From the NCBI RefSeq assembly GCF_963678635.1, contig NC_087066.1, positions 35,157,152 to 35,221,151 of the forward strand: 64,000 bases of DNA, given 5' to 3'. Origin of the DNA: Symsagittifera roscoffensis (Eukaryota; Xenacoelomorpha; Acoela; Convolutidae). The translations under genes were made by a program, and so were the position numbers. Shown here one piece after another: positions 22,480 to 33,570 of the stretch; positions within the stretch are counted from its first letter, which is position 1, and each line of letters starts with the position of its first letter. The notes under the pieces are model-generated. The model was not told where the DNA came from. It made no database searches and was given only the letters and a program-made list of their open reading frames with translations.

Positions 22480-24118
22480 TTTTATCTTGATGAAAACTAA
22501 CAACGTCATACTTAAACCACCCTTATGATATCCGTAGAGTTTAGCCTGATTTCGGATCCTTTTAACTTTTTTCGGCTTCTGTTGATCATAGGTAGGTCGA
22601 AAAGATTTTACTAGCTTGTAGCACTAGATTTTTAAATTCTTCAGTGGCGCACAATTGCCCTTGATTTTCATGTTTTTGTTTTCTTCACTCTATCTCTCAG
22701 TCTGATCAGCAGCTCCACATTTTTTGTCATGCCAGGCAGCTAATCAACTATTTCTAATGTAGTTTCCTTTGTCTAACTTTCTAGAAACGTCTTGTGAACA
22801 TCGTCCAGCTTTCGCTTACTGATAGACGTCGGCATAAAAGAACGACCAACTTCGTTTATTTCCCATAACTTGCGTAACTGGAACTAAGTTCATGCGACTT
22901 GTCTGCTCCAATCACCGCTCCTAATACAGTCAAGGATATTTCAAAAAGACCAACTTGCTTGAAGATCATTTTAAAATTAAATGAGCTTGATGAGTTTTAT
23001 TGTCAGTGAAGAAGTCCAAATGGTCTCAATGCTCTTTCGGTAAAAATAATTTCTTCTCTTTGTCTTGCATTTCGTCAACGCGGAGTCTACTAAGAGCATT
23101 TATTATGAAAATGGTATCCTTTTACACATTCGTTGAAGTCGAAACCAATCAGCGCATGAAAAAAGGGGTTTATTCTGGCTGACGCTGTTTTGGTAGTTCT
23201 CCCACATCAACAAATCAGGAGTCAGCTATTCTGATCTGTTTGCAGAGTGGATTTTTGACCGAATAAACACTGCTTCAATCATGTCATCAACGATAATTAG
23301 CTTATTTTTCCCGATCTATGCTGAAGTAATTATGCTCAGCTGCTGACACTTTCTCTGCAACGGATTTTCCTGAGAAAACGCCACAAACTACCTGTTTGGG
23401 CACATCAGGTTTTTTTTCACTTTTTAGTCCAGGAAGTAAGGTTGCCCTGCTGGTTTTGAGCAAAGTTTTTGCTTCATACTCTGCGCAAAACAATTTGATC
23501 GAAGGTTCTCTCAAAAGCCCTAAATTTTAAATTAGTTAGTCATCTTCTTTTCAGAATTTGGTATATTTTGTCCATAGAAGTTTGCCAAACCACAGAATGA
23601 TTGATATTTATTGTGATTCACAAAAATCTTTGAAACTTTGAAAGATTGTTTGGGTGTGAAATCGATCACTTTTGAATGATCAAGAAAGAGTTGTTAGAAC
23701 CTTGAGGTTGACGTGAGGTCGTAAACAGCCTTATCTGACTGTTCGTTTTAAACACTTTTTAGTGACGTCATCTTTTTCAATTAATCATGTCCGATGATCG
23801 GTTGTCATGGTCCTATCGCCTGCCTTGTTGTGAAATTTGTATTCTGCACAAAGCCTGAACAGAGCGTTTTTCTTTCTTTGTCTCAGTTGAAATGATGCAT
23901 TAGCAAGCAAAAATGCGGGCTTTGCAAAAATATGACTGGGCTCCGTTCTGAATTGAAGTTTTCAGCTCAATTTCGTTAAAAAGTTTTAGCAGTTTGAGAT
24001 GACGGTTACGCTCCAGACTTTGCTTCTGTAAGTTTTTTTTCACAAAATCTTGAGCGGTTTTTAATTTGATTTTTGGGATCGCAATCAATTTTGACAATTT
24101 TATTGGAACCTGGAACAT
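22480..24118 (-). pseudogene. unidentified coding-like relic, frame-broken
   Basis: Several minus-strand stretches have protein-like composition while the flanks do not. At 24,118-23,900 there is a 72-codon Lys/Leu-rich frame. At 23,514-23,302 there is a 70-codon frame with LLPGLKSEKKPDVPKQVVCG. At 22,865-22,690 there is SFMPTSISKRKLDDVHKTFL, then stops separating ETTLEIVD and LPGMTKNVELLIRLRDRVKK. Stops and frame switches make an intact gene unlikely. I do not recognise the family. It may be a dead transposon gene or an old host pseudogene; some gaps could instead be introns. Confidence 0.25.
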
Positions 24119-24959
24119 TGTATCATATTTTTTAAATTACATTTCAGAATTCATGTAGATATGACGTTCAGATTTTTATAGATTTGTTTTCGTGTACCTT
24201 GTACCTTTCGGGAGAAAAGAGAGTTAAACGCTTGAGCGTTTCTTGCTGAGCTTCTTTTAACGGTTTTTATCGGTTTGAGCGCAATCGTCTAAAAAATTGG
24301 GCAAATTTTGAGCTGTTTTTGAGCGAGATCTAGACTAGGGAGCCTCAGCTTTACGTGGGCCACCCTGATTTTCCTTTCCCTATATCGCAGCGAGGTGGTT
24401 TGGTAAAAGATCACTTTCAAGGATTTCAAAATCCTTGTTCAATCGTTCTACTGCTAAGCCTGCTTAAGCTGATTTTAAACACTTTTTTTTCGACTTGTAT
24501 CAGAGTTGTTTGTATTTTACTTTTTTTATTGACGTTAATTTTAGTAAAAATCAGAAAATCCTTTTAGCAGTTTTTAATTCAACTCAAATTTAAAGTAGTT
24601 TATATGATTTCATTTTTCTCGGTTAAAATTTGTACATGGTGCATTTTTTTTTTTAGAAATTGACAACAAGGTTTGATCAATTATTTTGTTGGTATGACAC
24701 TATGAGCGAAATAAAAGATTGTAATTGCGATTTAAAGAGAGTTTCTGTAGAAACTATTATCAATTATAAATCTCTGAAGACCTTATTTTGAAATGATTAT
24801 CAAGACTAAGGAACCAAAAATCTGCCGAAAAATCCATTTTTATCGATTACTTAAGGCTGTTCTTGAATGTGCGTACTAACAAAAAATCGAAAAATTTGGT
24901 ACGAAAATTTTATAAGCAGATTACTGGATATTATCGAGTTTTATAAAGATTTTTTTTTC

Positions 24960-25290
24960 GGATTCATGGACTCTTTGCCAGATCTTCTGTCTATCAGCTG
25001 CCCCAGTGATTTGATTGACAGTTTTCTTCTAGTTTGCTCTGTCAGGTGCAGTTTGCTTACTGATACATATCCAGTCAGGCTCCCGTTTCATTCGACGGCA
25101 TCGTTTCTAGTTCTTTCCTCGTTTTGCCTTTTCAGCTCGTTCTCATGCCTTGTTGTGGTCGCTTTCAGGTGCTTTTTGTTTTGAAAATCTAGGCAGATTT
25201 CGTGTATGCCGGAAGTTGGCATCCTGGGACATGCCCGAGCCAGGTCAGCCTCCGTTTTTTTATGGTGGCTGCAAAATCAATGGTTATTGA
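24960..25290 (-). pseudogene. possible LINE 3' tail (copy 1)
   Basis: The minus strand encodes IKKRRLTWLGHVPGCQLP near 25,275-25,215. The RRL-WLGHV phrase is a hallmark of the C-terminal region of several non-LTR retrotransposon polymerases, where it is usually followed by RM or KM. Further down, in other frames, are basic stretches and ADRQKIWQRVHE, similar in position and type to the A-DR-KWR phrase near the end of such proteins. The match is short and broken, so the call is tentative. Confidence 0.35.
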
Positions 25291-26119
25291 TCTCTTTGTT
25301 GTCTTTTTATGGAGTTGTTTTCGTGTACATTGTAACTTTCGCGAGAAAAAAGAGTTAAGCGCTTGAGCGTTTCTTGCTGTGGTTTGAGCTTCTTTTAACG
25401 GTTTTGATCGGTTTGACCGCAATCGTCTAAAAAATTGGGCAAGTTTTGAGCTGTTTTTGAGCGGGATCTAGACTAGGGAGCCTCAGATTTACGTGAGCAA
25501 CCCTGATTTTCCTTTCCCTATATCGCAGCGAGGTGGTTTGGCAAAAGATCACTTTCAAGGATTTCAAAATCCTTGTTCATTCATTCTACTGCTAAGCCTG
25601 CTTAAGCTGATTTTAAACTCTTTTTTTTCGACTTGCATCTGAGTTGTTTGTTTTTTACTTTTTTATTGACGTTAATTTTAGTAAAAATAAGAAAATCCTT
25701 TTAGCAGTTTTCAATTCAATTCAAATTTAAAGTAGTTTTTATGATTTCATTTTTCTCGGTTGAAATTTGTACATGGTGCAATTTTTTTCTTTTTCTTGTT
25801 AGAATTTGACAACAAGGTTTGATCAATAATTTTGTTGGTATGACACAAGAGCGAAATAAAAGATTGTAATTGCGATTTAAAGAGGGTTTCTGTAGGAACT
25901 ATTATCAATTATAAATCTCTAAAGACCAAATTTTGAAACGATAATCAAGACTAAGGAAAAAAAAACTGCCCAAAAATCCATTTTTATCGATTACTTAAGG
26001 CTATTCTTGAATGTGCGTACTATCAAAAAAAAATCGAAAAATTTGGTACGAAAATTTTAAAGGCAGATTACTGGAAAATATCGAGTTTTTATAAGAGTTT
26101 CTTTTCGAATTCAGGTTTT

Positions 26120-26440
26120 TTATTCCTGGACTCTTTGCCAGATCTTCTGTCTATCAGCTGCCCCAGTGATTTGATTGACAGTTTTCTTCTAGTTTGCTCT
26201 GTCAGGTGCAGTTTGCTTACTGATACATATCCAGTCAGGCTCACGTTTCATTCGACGGCATCGTTTCTAATTCTTTCCTCGCTTTGTCTTTTCAGCTCGT
26301 TCTCATGCCTTTTTGTCGTAGCTTTCAGTTGCTTTTTGTTTTGAAAATCTAGGCAGATTTTGTGTATGCCGGAAGTTGGCATCCTGAGGCATGCCCGAGC
26401 CAGGTCAGTCGCCGTTTTTTTATGGTGGCTGCAAAATCAA
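26120..26440 (-). pseudogene. possible LINE 3' tail (copy 2)
   Basis: This is the counterpart of the relic at 24,960-25,290 in the second unit of the tandem duplication. The minus strand reads KKRRLTWLGHASGCQLP. The first Arg/Leu/Trp/Gly/His positions are kept in both copies and the residue after GH differs (Val to Ala). Confidence 0.33.
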
Positions 26441-26767
26441 TGGTTATTGCTCTCTTTGTTGTCTGATTTGCGAAGGTCTGGTTGCTTGATTTGCAAAGCC
26501 TTGCCACCATTATAGTTGATTTTTAAGAGCCTTAAATCGCTGAGGTACAAAAAGCATTTGGATACCTGGATTGCGAAATTGATTTTTAATTTAAGTCGGT
26601 CTGTTTCCTAAATTTTTCGAGATTTTTCTTATTGTGTAAGGTTTTGTTAAAATTAAAGTTTTTGCCATTTTTTTGGGGCGCTACAATTCAAAACTAAATT
26701 TGGTTGGTCTAGTAAAAAATCCTCAAATTGTAGATTTTTTTGTGAGACGTGGTAAACAAGCGAAGGA

Positions 26768-27268
26768 AAACAAGACAAGACTGCTTGTATCAGGGTGAGG
26801 CCCTGAATGTTTCAACTGCCTTTTAGGGTCTGTGGAGTAGTAATAACATGAAAAATTAAACGTAAAAAAAATATATCTTTTTTAATTTGAGTTTTTTTTG
26901 CGAAAATCATCCCCCACACGCTTTTTAAAGTAGAAAGCGATAGATTTCGCACCTAGTAACACATCAATCATGGCAAATTAGCTTCCCTCAAACAATTTGG
27001 AACAATTTCTATGACAGACTAAATCTCCGCTTACGCGTTAATAGCGCGAAATATATCGCGCGTGAATTGTTCGAAATTGGCCAAAATGGCCATCTTTAAA
27101 CCCACATAATTTTACAAAAAATGATCACAGGTGAAATATTTTTTCAAATTTAAGCTCAAAACAACAATATCTTTCAAATGATAGAAAAAAATGGCTAGTT
27201 AAAAAGTCGAAGTTTGTCTGAAAATAAAAAACCCACCCCGATCACAAATATTCCAGAAAGTCGGAGCA
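26768..27268 (+). repeat. R1 dispersed repeat, full copy
   Basis: A well-preserved unit running from CAAGACTGCTCGTATCAGGG to AGAAAGTCGGAGCAAAAA. It includes the core CCGCTTACGCGTTAATAGCG with the GCGCGAAATATATCGCGC stem-loop intact. It is a single copy with no adjacent partner. Confidence 0.7.
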
Positions 27269-27469
27269 AAAATTGTAATGAAACTCAAAGGCTATTATAA
27301 TAATGCATCATTAAAAGCGTAATTTTTGAGCTAGTTTTTTAAATGCAAAGCAAAGTCATTTGAAGAAAATGGTTTAGTCTAAAAAGCAACAATAACAAGA
27401 AAAACTTCCTCGGCAGTATTTGGAACTGTTAATGGCAGTCCGAGTCCCCGTACCTAGTAATTTTTCTAA

Positions 27470-28060
27470 AACAGATCTGAAATAGGTTGCGGAATATTTA
27501 AATAACGCTTGGATACGTTAAGGATTGGTTATTTCAGATCTGAAAAATTAATGATTCTGACAACTTTTTTCTTTTTTTGATTTTTGTTGTATTTGATAGC
27601 TTCTGCTAGCTACTAGCAGGTACTCAGCAAAGTCTCAAGTTGGAGACTACCAAAATATGTTTCCCCAAGAATGAGTTAATCATTGGAAACGCGTAAGAAG
27701 CGCATGAAATTCAAAAATTGACAGGTCTTCTAACAGTTTTTGAAAACTTTTCAACACTGTTGAACAAGAAATTTAGTTCGATAAAAAAAACAGTTTTTGA
27801 AATTATTCGGAAACGCTATTTAATCTAAACATAATTGTGTATTCAGAAACATCAAAAAATGAAAACTCAAATTTTTGCTCAAAATGCACAAACTATAATT
27901 TAACAAAGGATTTCTCAAATCTGATTTCAGATATCACATTTTGTTTTTCAAGGTTATTTCAGATCTGAAAATTTTTGTTCAGATCCAAATTTCAGATCTG
28001 AAATTTGTTAATTCTTATCAAAATCTGAAATAAAGAATTTCAGATCTGAGAATCTACCTA
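27470..28060. repeat. cluster of AGATCT-centred palindromes
   Basis: The palindrome TTTCAGATCTGAAA or close variants appear at about 27,474, 27,534, 27,957, 27,996 and 28,040. Diverged half-copies (TCTGATTTCAGATATC, TTCAGATCCAAATTTC, AAATCTGAAATAAAG) lie between them. The last four fall within 110 bases. No frame or known element explains them. Confidence 0.75.
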
Positions 28061-30720
28061 TGTAAGCAATAAAAATTTGAGATCTTGCAATTTGAGATAA
28101 AATCCCCTGGTTACGGGTCACAATTAGAACGGCATTCAAGGTGTATCTCACACAATAAACTACAACTTATCTTTTGAATACTGATTATAAAAAACATTCG
28201 TTTGGAATGAAGAGACGTTAATGAAAATGGGCAATTAAACAACTAAAACAATTGAACAGTTGAACTGAAAATTTATTTATATTCTCATCACATTTAAAAC
28301 TTGGTTATTATATTAACAACAAAAACAAAAATTCTTTGAAGCAAATTTCCACTTTTTTCAAGACCTTTGAGACAAACAGTGAAAATCTTCAGTCAGTTAT
28401 ATAAATATGCAACAAGATAATACGAAATGGTGCGATGAGCGACTGCAGCATCATAGTTCAAATTTCTGAAAAAGCAGTCGTGGCTTTTTTTCTGTTTTTT
28501 TTCTCATGAGCTAACTTGTGAAAAAATAAGGACACCTATATACTTACTTTTCTGGCAGGTGGATTTTAAGGGGTTGGCATCCTATCTTTCGTTTAAAAAA
28601 CAAACGCTGATTTCTGCACATTTGTATTTGATCGTATAAAATAAGTGCATCTGCTCAAATTATTCTTATTAGGATATTCTTATTAAGTTTAGTAGTAGAC
28701 GAGAATTAAATAAATTTGCATGGATTAAAAAGTTTCCCCAAAATTCGAAGAAAATGACGCATTGATGTTGATTTTTCCGAAAAAAAACTGAAACTTCGAT
28801 ACAACATTTTTTTATAATACCATCTGAGTAACATTTAAGCCATAAAACTGGACATTAAACGGATATTTTACCTCTAATCACTTAAAAGTAATTAAAATGC
28901 CAAAGTGAATAATCATAGTAGCGCAACAGGCACAAGCGGTGGTTTAATTTTTCTCAAAAAAACATTCCGAAGTGAAATGAGGCAAGCTATTTGTCTCACT
29001 AATGCGCTAATGTGCGCCAAAAGGAAAAATTTGAAAAAAATGAAAAATTCATCTTTCATCAATTTTTGAGTTTAATAGAGAAAAAGATTTTATAAAAAAA
29101 CTGTTTCATCGATGCTGAACGATCAATTTAAAAACGCACACTTTTGTCTTTTTCAAATGACACGGAAAAAATCAACACTTCTTCATGACTGTTGAATCAT
29201 TGTTTACTGCTATTAAAATGTATCTTTGTTTTAAAATCAAAATCAAACTTTGTGGCCATTTTTGAATTGCCTTAAATAATGAAAATATAAAAAAAACATG
29301 TGATAGTAAATTTTAACATCAGAAACAGTAAGTTTTAGCAGCAATAATTTCCGAAAAAACTTTTGAAACCTGAGACCTGTTAATTTTATACCTCGAGAAA
29401 AATCTTAAATTTTAATAATTTTTTCCAAGACTAATGTTCTGTTTATCATAGAAAATTCACAAAAAAAAATTTCGGGGAGAATATGCGGGTTCGATGTGAT
29501 AGAACTGCGCTTTGGTTCGGGTATAAAAGGTTTAAGGTTTGTCACATAGTTTCTCTTATTTTTCTTTCATAAAAACGATTGTCTATGGTATAAACCTGAT
29601 TCGTAAGTATTCGGAACTGTTGCGTGCATGCATTTTGTGTCTGAATTTGACTACGAACCAAGCCATGAAAACACTAGAAAAGTGGGGTTATAGATCAAGT
29701 TTTTGATAAACCATTATTGAAATAACCCAGCTAGGTTTTTAACTAATCGAATTAAGTAAATCACCTTAGTGTTCAAAACGATCCCAGCTATTTAAATTGA
29801 GAATTTAAGGAAAAAATGTTTAAGAAAACGGTCTATAAGAAAATAAAGGGCAAAATACTTAAAAAATTGAGGGGCAACTACAATTTTGTTGCTCTCAAAA
29901 CTCTCAAACGTTTTGTTTTAAAAGGATAAGATTTTTTCTTAACAATAACATATAGTGGAAGCAAAATTGAAAAAAAAAAAATTAAAAAATTTAAAAAATT
30001 TCACTACTATTAATAATAATTGGGATGTTTTTCTTTGCAAAACAGTTTTTATCTTCAAAGCAATGACTGTCACGGAAAGATCGAAAAACTAAGTTATGAA
30101 TAGACATAATGACTGTATCTGTCAGTATACTTTTTTTCGTTCTCTCTCTCTCTCACACACAAAGAATATAAAAAAGAAGATAAAAATCATTGAAACTCGT
30201 TCAGGACAAAATCCGAAAAAAAAAGAATGGATACCAAAGTTTTTTAATTACCGAAACTTTAAACTGCTTTGTTGATATTCGCTTGAAAAAAAAAACCATT
30301 CCAGAAATTTTTAAAAGTTGTCCAAATCAACTAAATTAATGCTATGAAGGCACATCACCTTTCTTAATGTTTTGAGATGTAAATGACTGTTTTGCTGAAA
30401 CAATTGGTGAAAATTAGGGAGTATTCATTTACATTAAAACAAAACAATTTTTTTAATTCAACTTCTACCGGATTAGCGAGCAAATAAGAAAAAATTAGTT
30501 TTTCGTGGCTGTAACAGCAATTTTTGGTGCTATTAATTAGTTACTTGCTCAGTCATTGGCGTCTTCGGAAGATGGAAACACAAAATTGTCTTGCATCAGT
30601 TGTTTTTTTGCATTAACAATTCGGAAGAAGTCTTAGACTTTTTTGCGTAATAGTTGTTTGCGTTATAGATTTTTTGAGCTTTTTAGCAGGTTTCATTAAA
30701 TGAGAAAAAATTAACACTCA
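28061..30720. other. non-coding AT-rich tract
   Basis: No gene or RNA gene can be supported. A TATA-like GGGTATAAAAGG at 29,519-29,530 and a short TC/AC dinucleotide run near 30,143-30,161 are the only visible marks, and neither is linked to a transcript. Confidence 0.4.
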
Positions 30721-30734
30721 CAATTTTTTTTTAC

Positions 30735-33035
30735 CAATTGTGTATAAATTCTCACAACAAAGCCAACGTCGCACCAATTGTATTTTTTTTCAAAATTTCA
30801 AGCAGCATATGTTCAGTTCTTGATCATTGTTTCTCAAAGGATTATGTCAAATCAATAACTCATGAACCAATAATCAGTGACCACCACGTGCTTCTTTTTG
30901 ATACAGATTTAATTGATTTGCACCCAAGAAAAAAAAATTTACTGAATTTCTGGATTTTGAAATTTTAGAAAAAAGTGACAATATTGTCAAATTTTGTTTT
31001 TGTCAAACTAACGCAGTCACTAAAGGGAGTTGAATTATTTGGAGATGTTAACTTGAAATTGGTTCAAATTATAAAGTGTCTGATGAATACATTGGACAAA
31101 TATACCCCTAAGAGGAAAAAATGCCAAACATCATAGGTCACAAAAAAATTAAAACAAAATGTGCGAAAAAGAGATCTTTATTTAAAAAACTGAGTAAACT
31201 CCTCCAACGAAACTTACCACCTGCAATACAAAAAACAGCAAAACAAAGATACCAATATGATTGAAAAGGCCACATTAAGCTATTTTGTTACTAAAATTTT
31301 GTTGGTCCCATTTCATCAAAGGATCTATTTTGGGCCTGCCGAATATTATGCGATCGCGAGTCTTTCTTTCAGCAATCTAATATCAGTGCAGAATCATTCA
31401 ACAAATATTCAACAGATCTATCTGCCAAATTTGAATTGACGCAAATGTTAAACCTAAGATTGCAAAAGTGCTAAATACGGCATTTTTTTTTCAGTTGTGC
31501 ATAAAAATGAAGTTGTGAAAGTAATTAAAAAATTCTAAAATACATCCTGTATTGGTCATGATGGCATTTCGAACAAAATTTTGAAAATATACTTCCTAAT
31601 TATGAAGTTTATATAGCCGACCTTATTAATCATTCAAAATCAGAAACGAATTCTCCAGTTAGGTTAAAAGTTGCAGAAGTTATTTTGTTATAAAAGTCAG
31701 AAGCTATATCGGATCCAGGGAAATATAGACCGATTTGGTCTCTTGAGCTAAATATCAAGGTTTTTTTAAAAAAAAAAACAACTTTCAAAAGAATGCTTTC
31801 ATTTATCAAAAAACATGAGATAATGAACCAAACTCAGTTTGAATTTCAGCCAAAAAAGTCATGTGTTGATGCTCTTTTAAAAATTACCGAATTTATGCGC
31901 TCTACGATTGAAAACAAAGACTATGCCTTAGCTTGATTTTTGGATTTTAAAAAAGCTTTTGACACAGTCAATCATGAGCGTCTGCTCGAAAAACTCAAAC
32001 ATTTTGGTTTCTGAGGAACGTAATTCGACATTCTCAAGTCATATTTTTCAAATCGAAAAAAACTTGTACAAATGAATCGGAACCACTGAAAATTGAGCAT
32101 GGTGTACTGCAAGGCTCAGTGCTCGGCCCCTTACTTTTTCTCTTATATATTAATGATTTACCACAAAATTGTAAAAAAAAAAGCAATGTAGTACTACTTG
32201 TTGAGGACAATACACATTTTCATTCTGGAAAATGGTGTCTTTGCCGCTGAAATTCATAAAATATCTAATTGGATGAGGCAAAACAGTGCGACAGTAAATT
32301 CCGATAAATGTTCATTTTTGAATTTTGGTAAGACCTCAACATCAAGGTTGCATCTTCCAGGGCAAGAGCCAAGAATTGTTGATCGCTCCAAATTTTTATG
32401 AATTGAACTAGACAAATAGTTGGGCTACAAACGTCATATTGAAAAAAGAACCAAAAAGCTATCGCAGTTATGTGGGGTCGTTTATAAATCTAGACAATAC
32501 TTCTCAAAAAACACAACTACTGAGTTTTTACAATGCATTTTGCAAGTAAAAATTAAATAATTGAAATTTATTGTACGAAAGTACGTATAAACCGTATTTA
32601 AATGAAATGTTGAATGTTCAAAAACGCTTCCTTAGAGCAATGTTTTTAAACGAAGTTCTGAGTCACTCATCGACATTATGGAGAACCACGAGTTTTTCAC
32701 TGTTTCCGATAATATTCTGTGTGAAATATTCAATATGCCTTTTCATGAGCTTCGTCGCGGCTCTCAGCATAAGTTCCTTTATTTAGAACAACTTCACAGT
32801 AGACTACAAACAAGAAAAACTACAAAATACATTTTACCTTCTGAATACTTTAGAAACTTTCAAAAACGGAAATCAATTGAACATCAGCAACTTTTAGCTT
32901 ATAATTGCCTGATAAAAAATAGTTCATGTCCCTTACAATTTCTCTTTCAGCATTACCCATGGTCATTGCTCATTGAAATGAAATACTGTTCAATGACCCC
33001 TCGAGGCAGTTTGTATTTTATTAAAATTATATAAC
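30735..33035 (+). pseudogene. non-LTR retrotransposon (LINE) endonuclease tail and reverse transcriptase, broken
   Basis: At 30,810-30,910 is VLDHCFSKDYVKSITHEPII followed by SDHHVLLF, the SDH motif closing an AP-type endonuclease. Reverse transcriptase follows. FLDFKKAFDTVNHERLLEKL lies at about 31,938-31,995, GSVLGPLLFLLYINDLPQNC at 32,118-32,175, and the catalytic box near 32,200 reads LVEDNTHF where LFADDTHF is expected (second Asp to Asn). The thumb and C-terminal part run to about 33,030. There are at least ten stops or frame changes. The layout fits a Jockey/CR1-type LINE. No poly-A tail or target duplication is recognised. Confidence 0.8.
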
Positions 33036-33180
33036 TTTTGACTGACACTTGTAATACTCCTCAAATCAGCCTAATGCAAAAAAAATCTTACAAAAATACA
33101 TCAAGTACCGTTATATCCATTGCTTTTTGTTGCTATTTTTGCCAAAAAAAAAGACTTTCGACTTTTTGAAAGATTCCAAA

Positions 33181-33570
33181 CAGGGGCGGATCTAGGATTT
33201 TCTTGAGAGGGCGGATTTTTTAAAGTCGACTTTTTTTTAGGTCGACCAAACTGATTTTCCGAGCTCTTCTAAATCACTAAAAAGACCATATTTTGGTAAA
33301 AAATTGTGCGCCACAGGCAAAATTTTAAAAAACAGGCCTAAAAAGGCGTTTTTAGGCTTTTTTGGAAAAATTTGACCAAAAAATTGCGTTTTTTCAGCCC
33401 GCGCTTCCCCCTCAAAACTAGTATATATTGGCGCCGAAGGTGCCTTTAGAAATTTTTTAGGGTCCGTATATGTTTATCTCAAAATAGTACAAAGGGGGGA
33501 ACTTTTGGTTCGGTAGGGGGTCGAATCCCGGAGGGAAAGTCGTCTCCCAGAGGGAAAGGCTGTCCCACAT
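33181..33570 (+). mobile_element. hAT-type MITE, 3' truncated
   Basis: The left end CAGGGGCGGATCTAGGATTT is identical to that of the complete element at 47,181. The interior follows the same order: AGGTCGACCAAACTGATTTT, CCGAGCTCTTCTAAATCACT, the TTGGCGCCGAAGGTGCCTTT palindrome, and AGGGGGTCGAATCCCGG. The right terminal repeat is missing, so the copy ends somewhere near 33,570. Confidence 0.75.

Larger units (their letters stand above)
24188..26465 (+). repeat. tandem duplication of about 1.13-1.16 kb
   Basis: Copy 1 (24,188-25,317) and copy 2 (25,318-26,465) run in the same order. Both open with TTTCGTGTAC, TTGAGCGTTTCTTGCTG and a GAGCGCAATCGTCT-like block, and pass through AGACTAGGGAGCCTCAG and GGACTCTTTGCCAGATCTTC. 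Both close with GGCTGCAAAATCAATGGTTA. Corresponding points are 1,142-1,161 bp apart, so indels have accumulated. The plus-strand frames of 105 and 69 codons in the two copies are the same accidental frame. Confidence 0.85.

Noticed and set aside
29519-29530. TATA box GGGTATAAAAGG as a promoter
   Set aside because: No open frame, exon or RNA gene lies at a suitable distance downstream, and such matches are common in AT-rich DNA.
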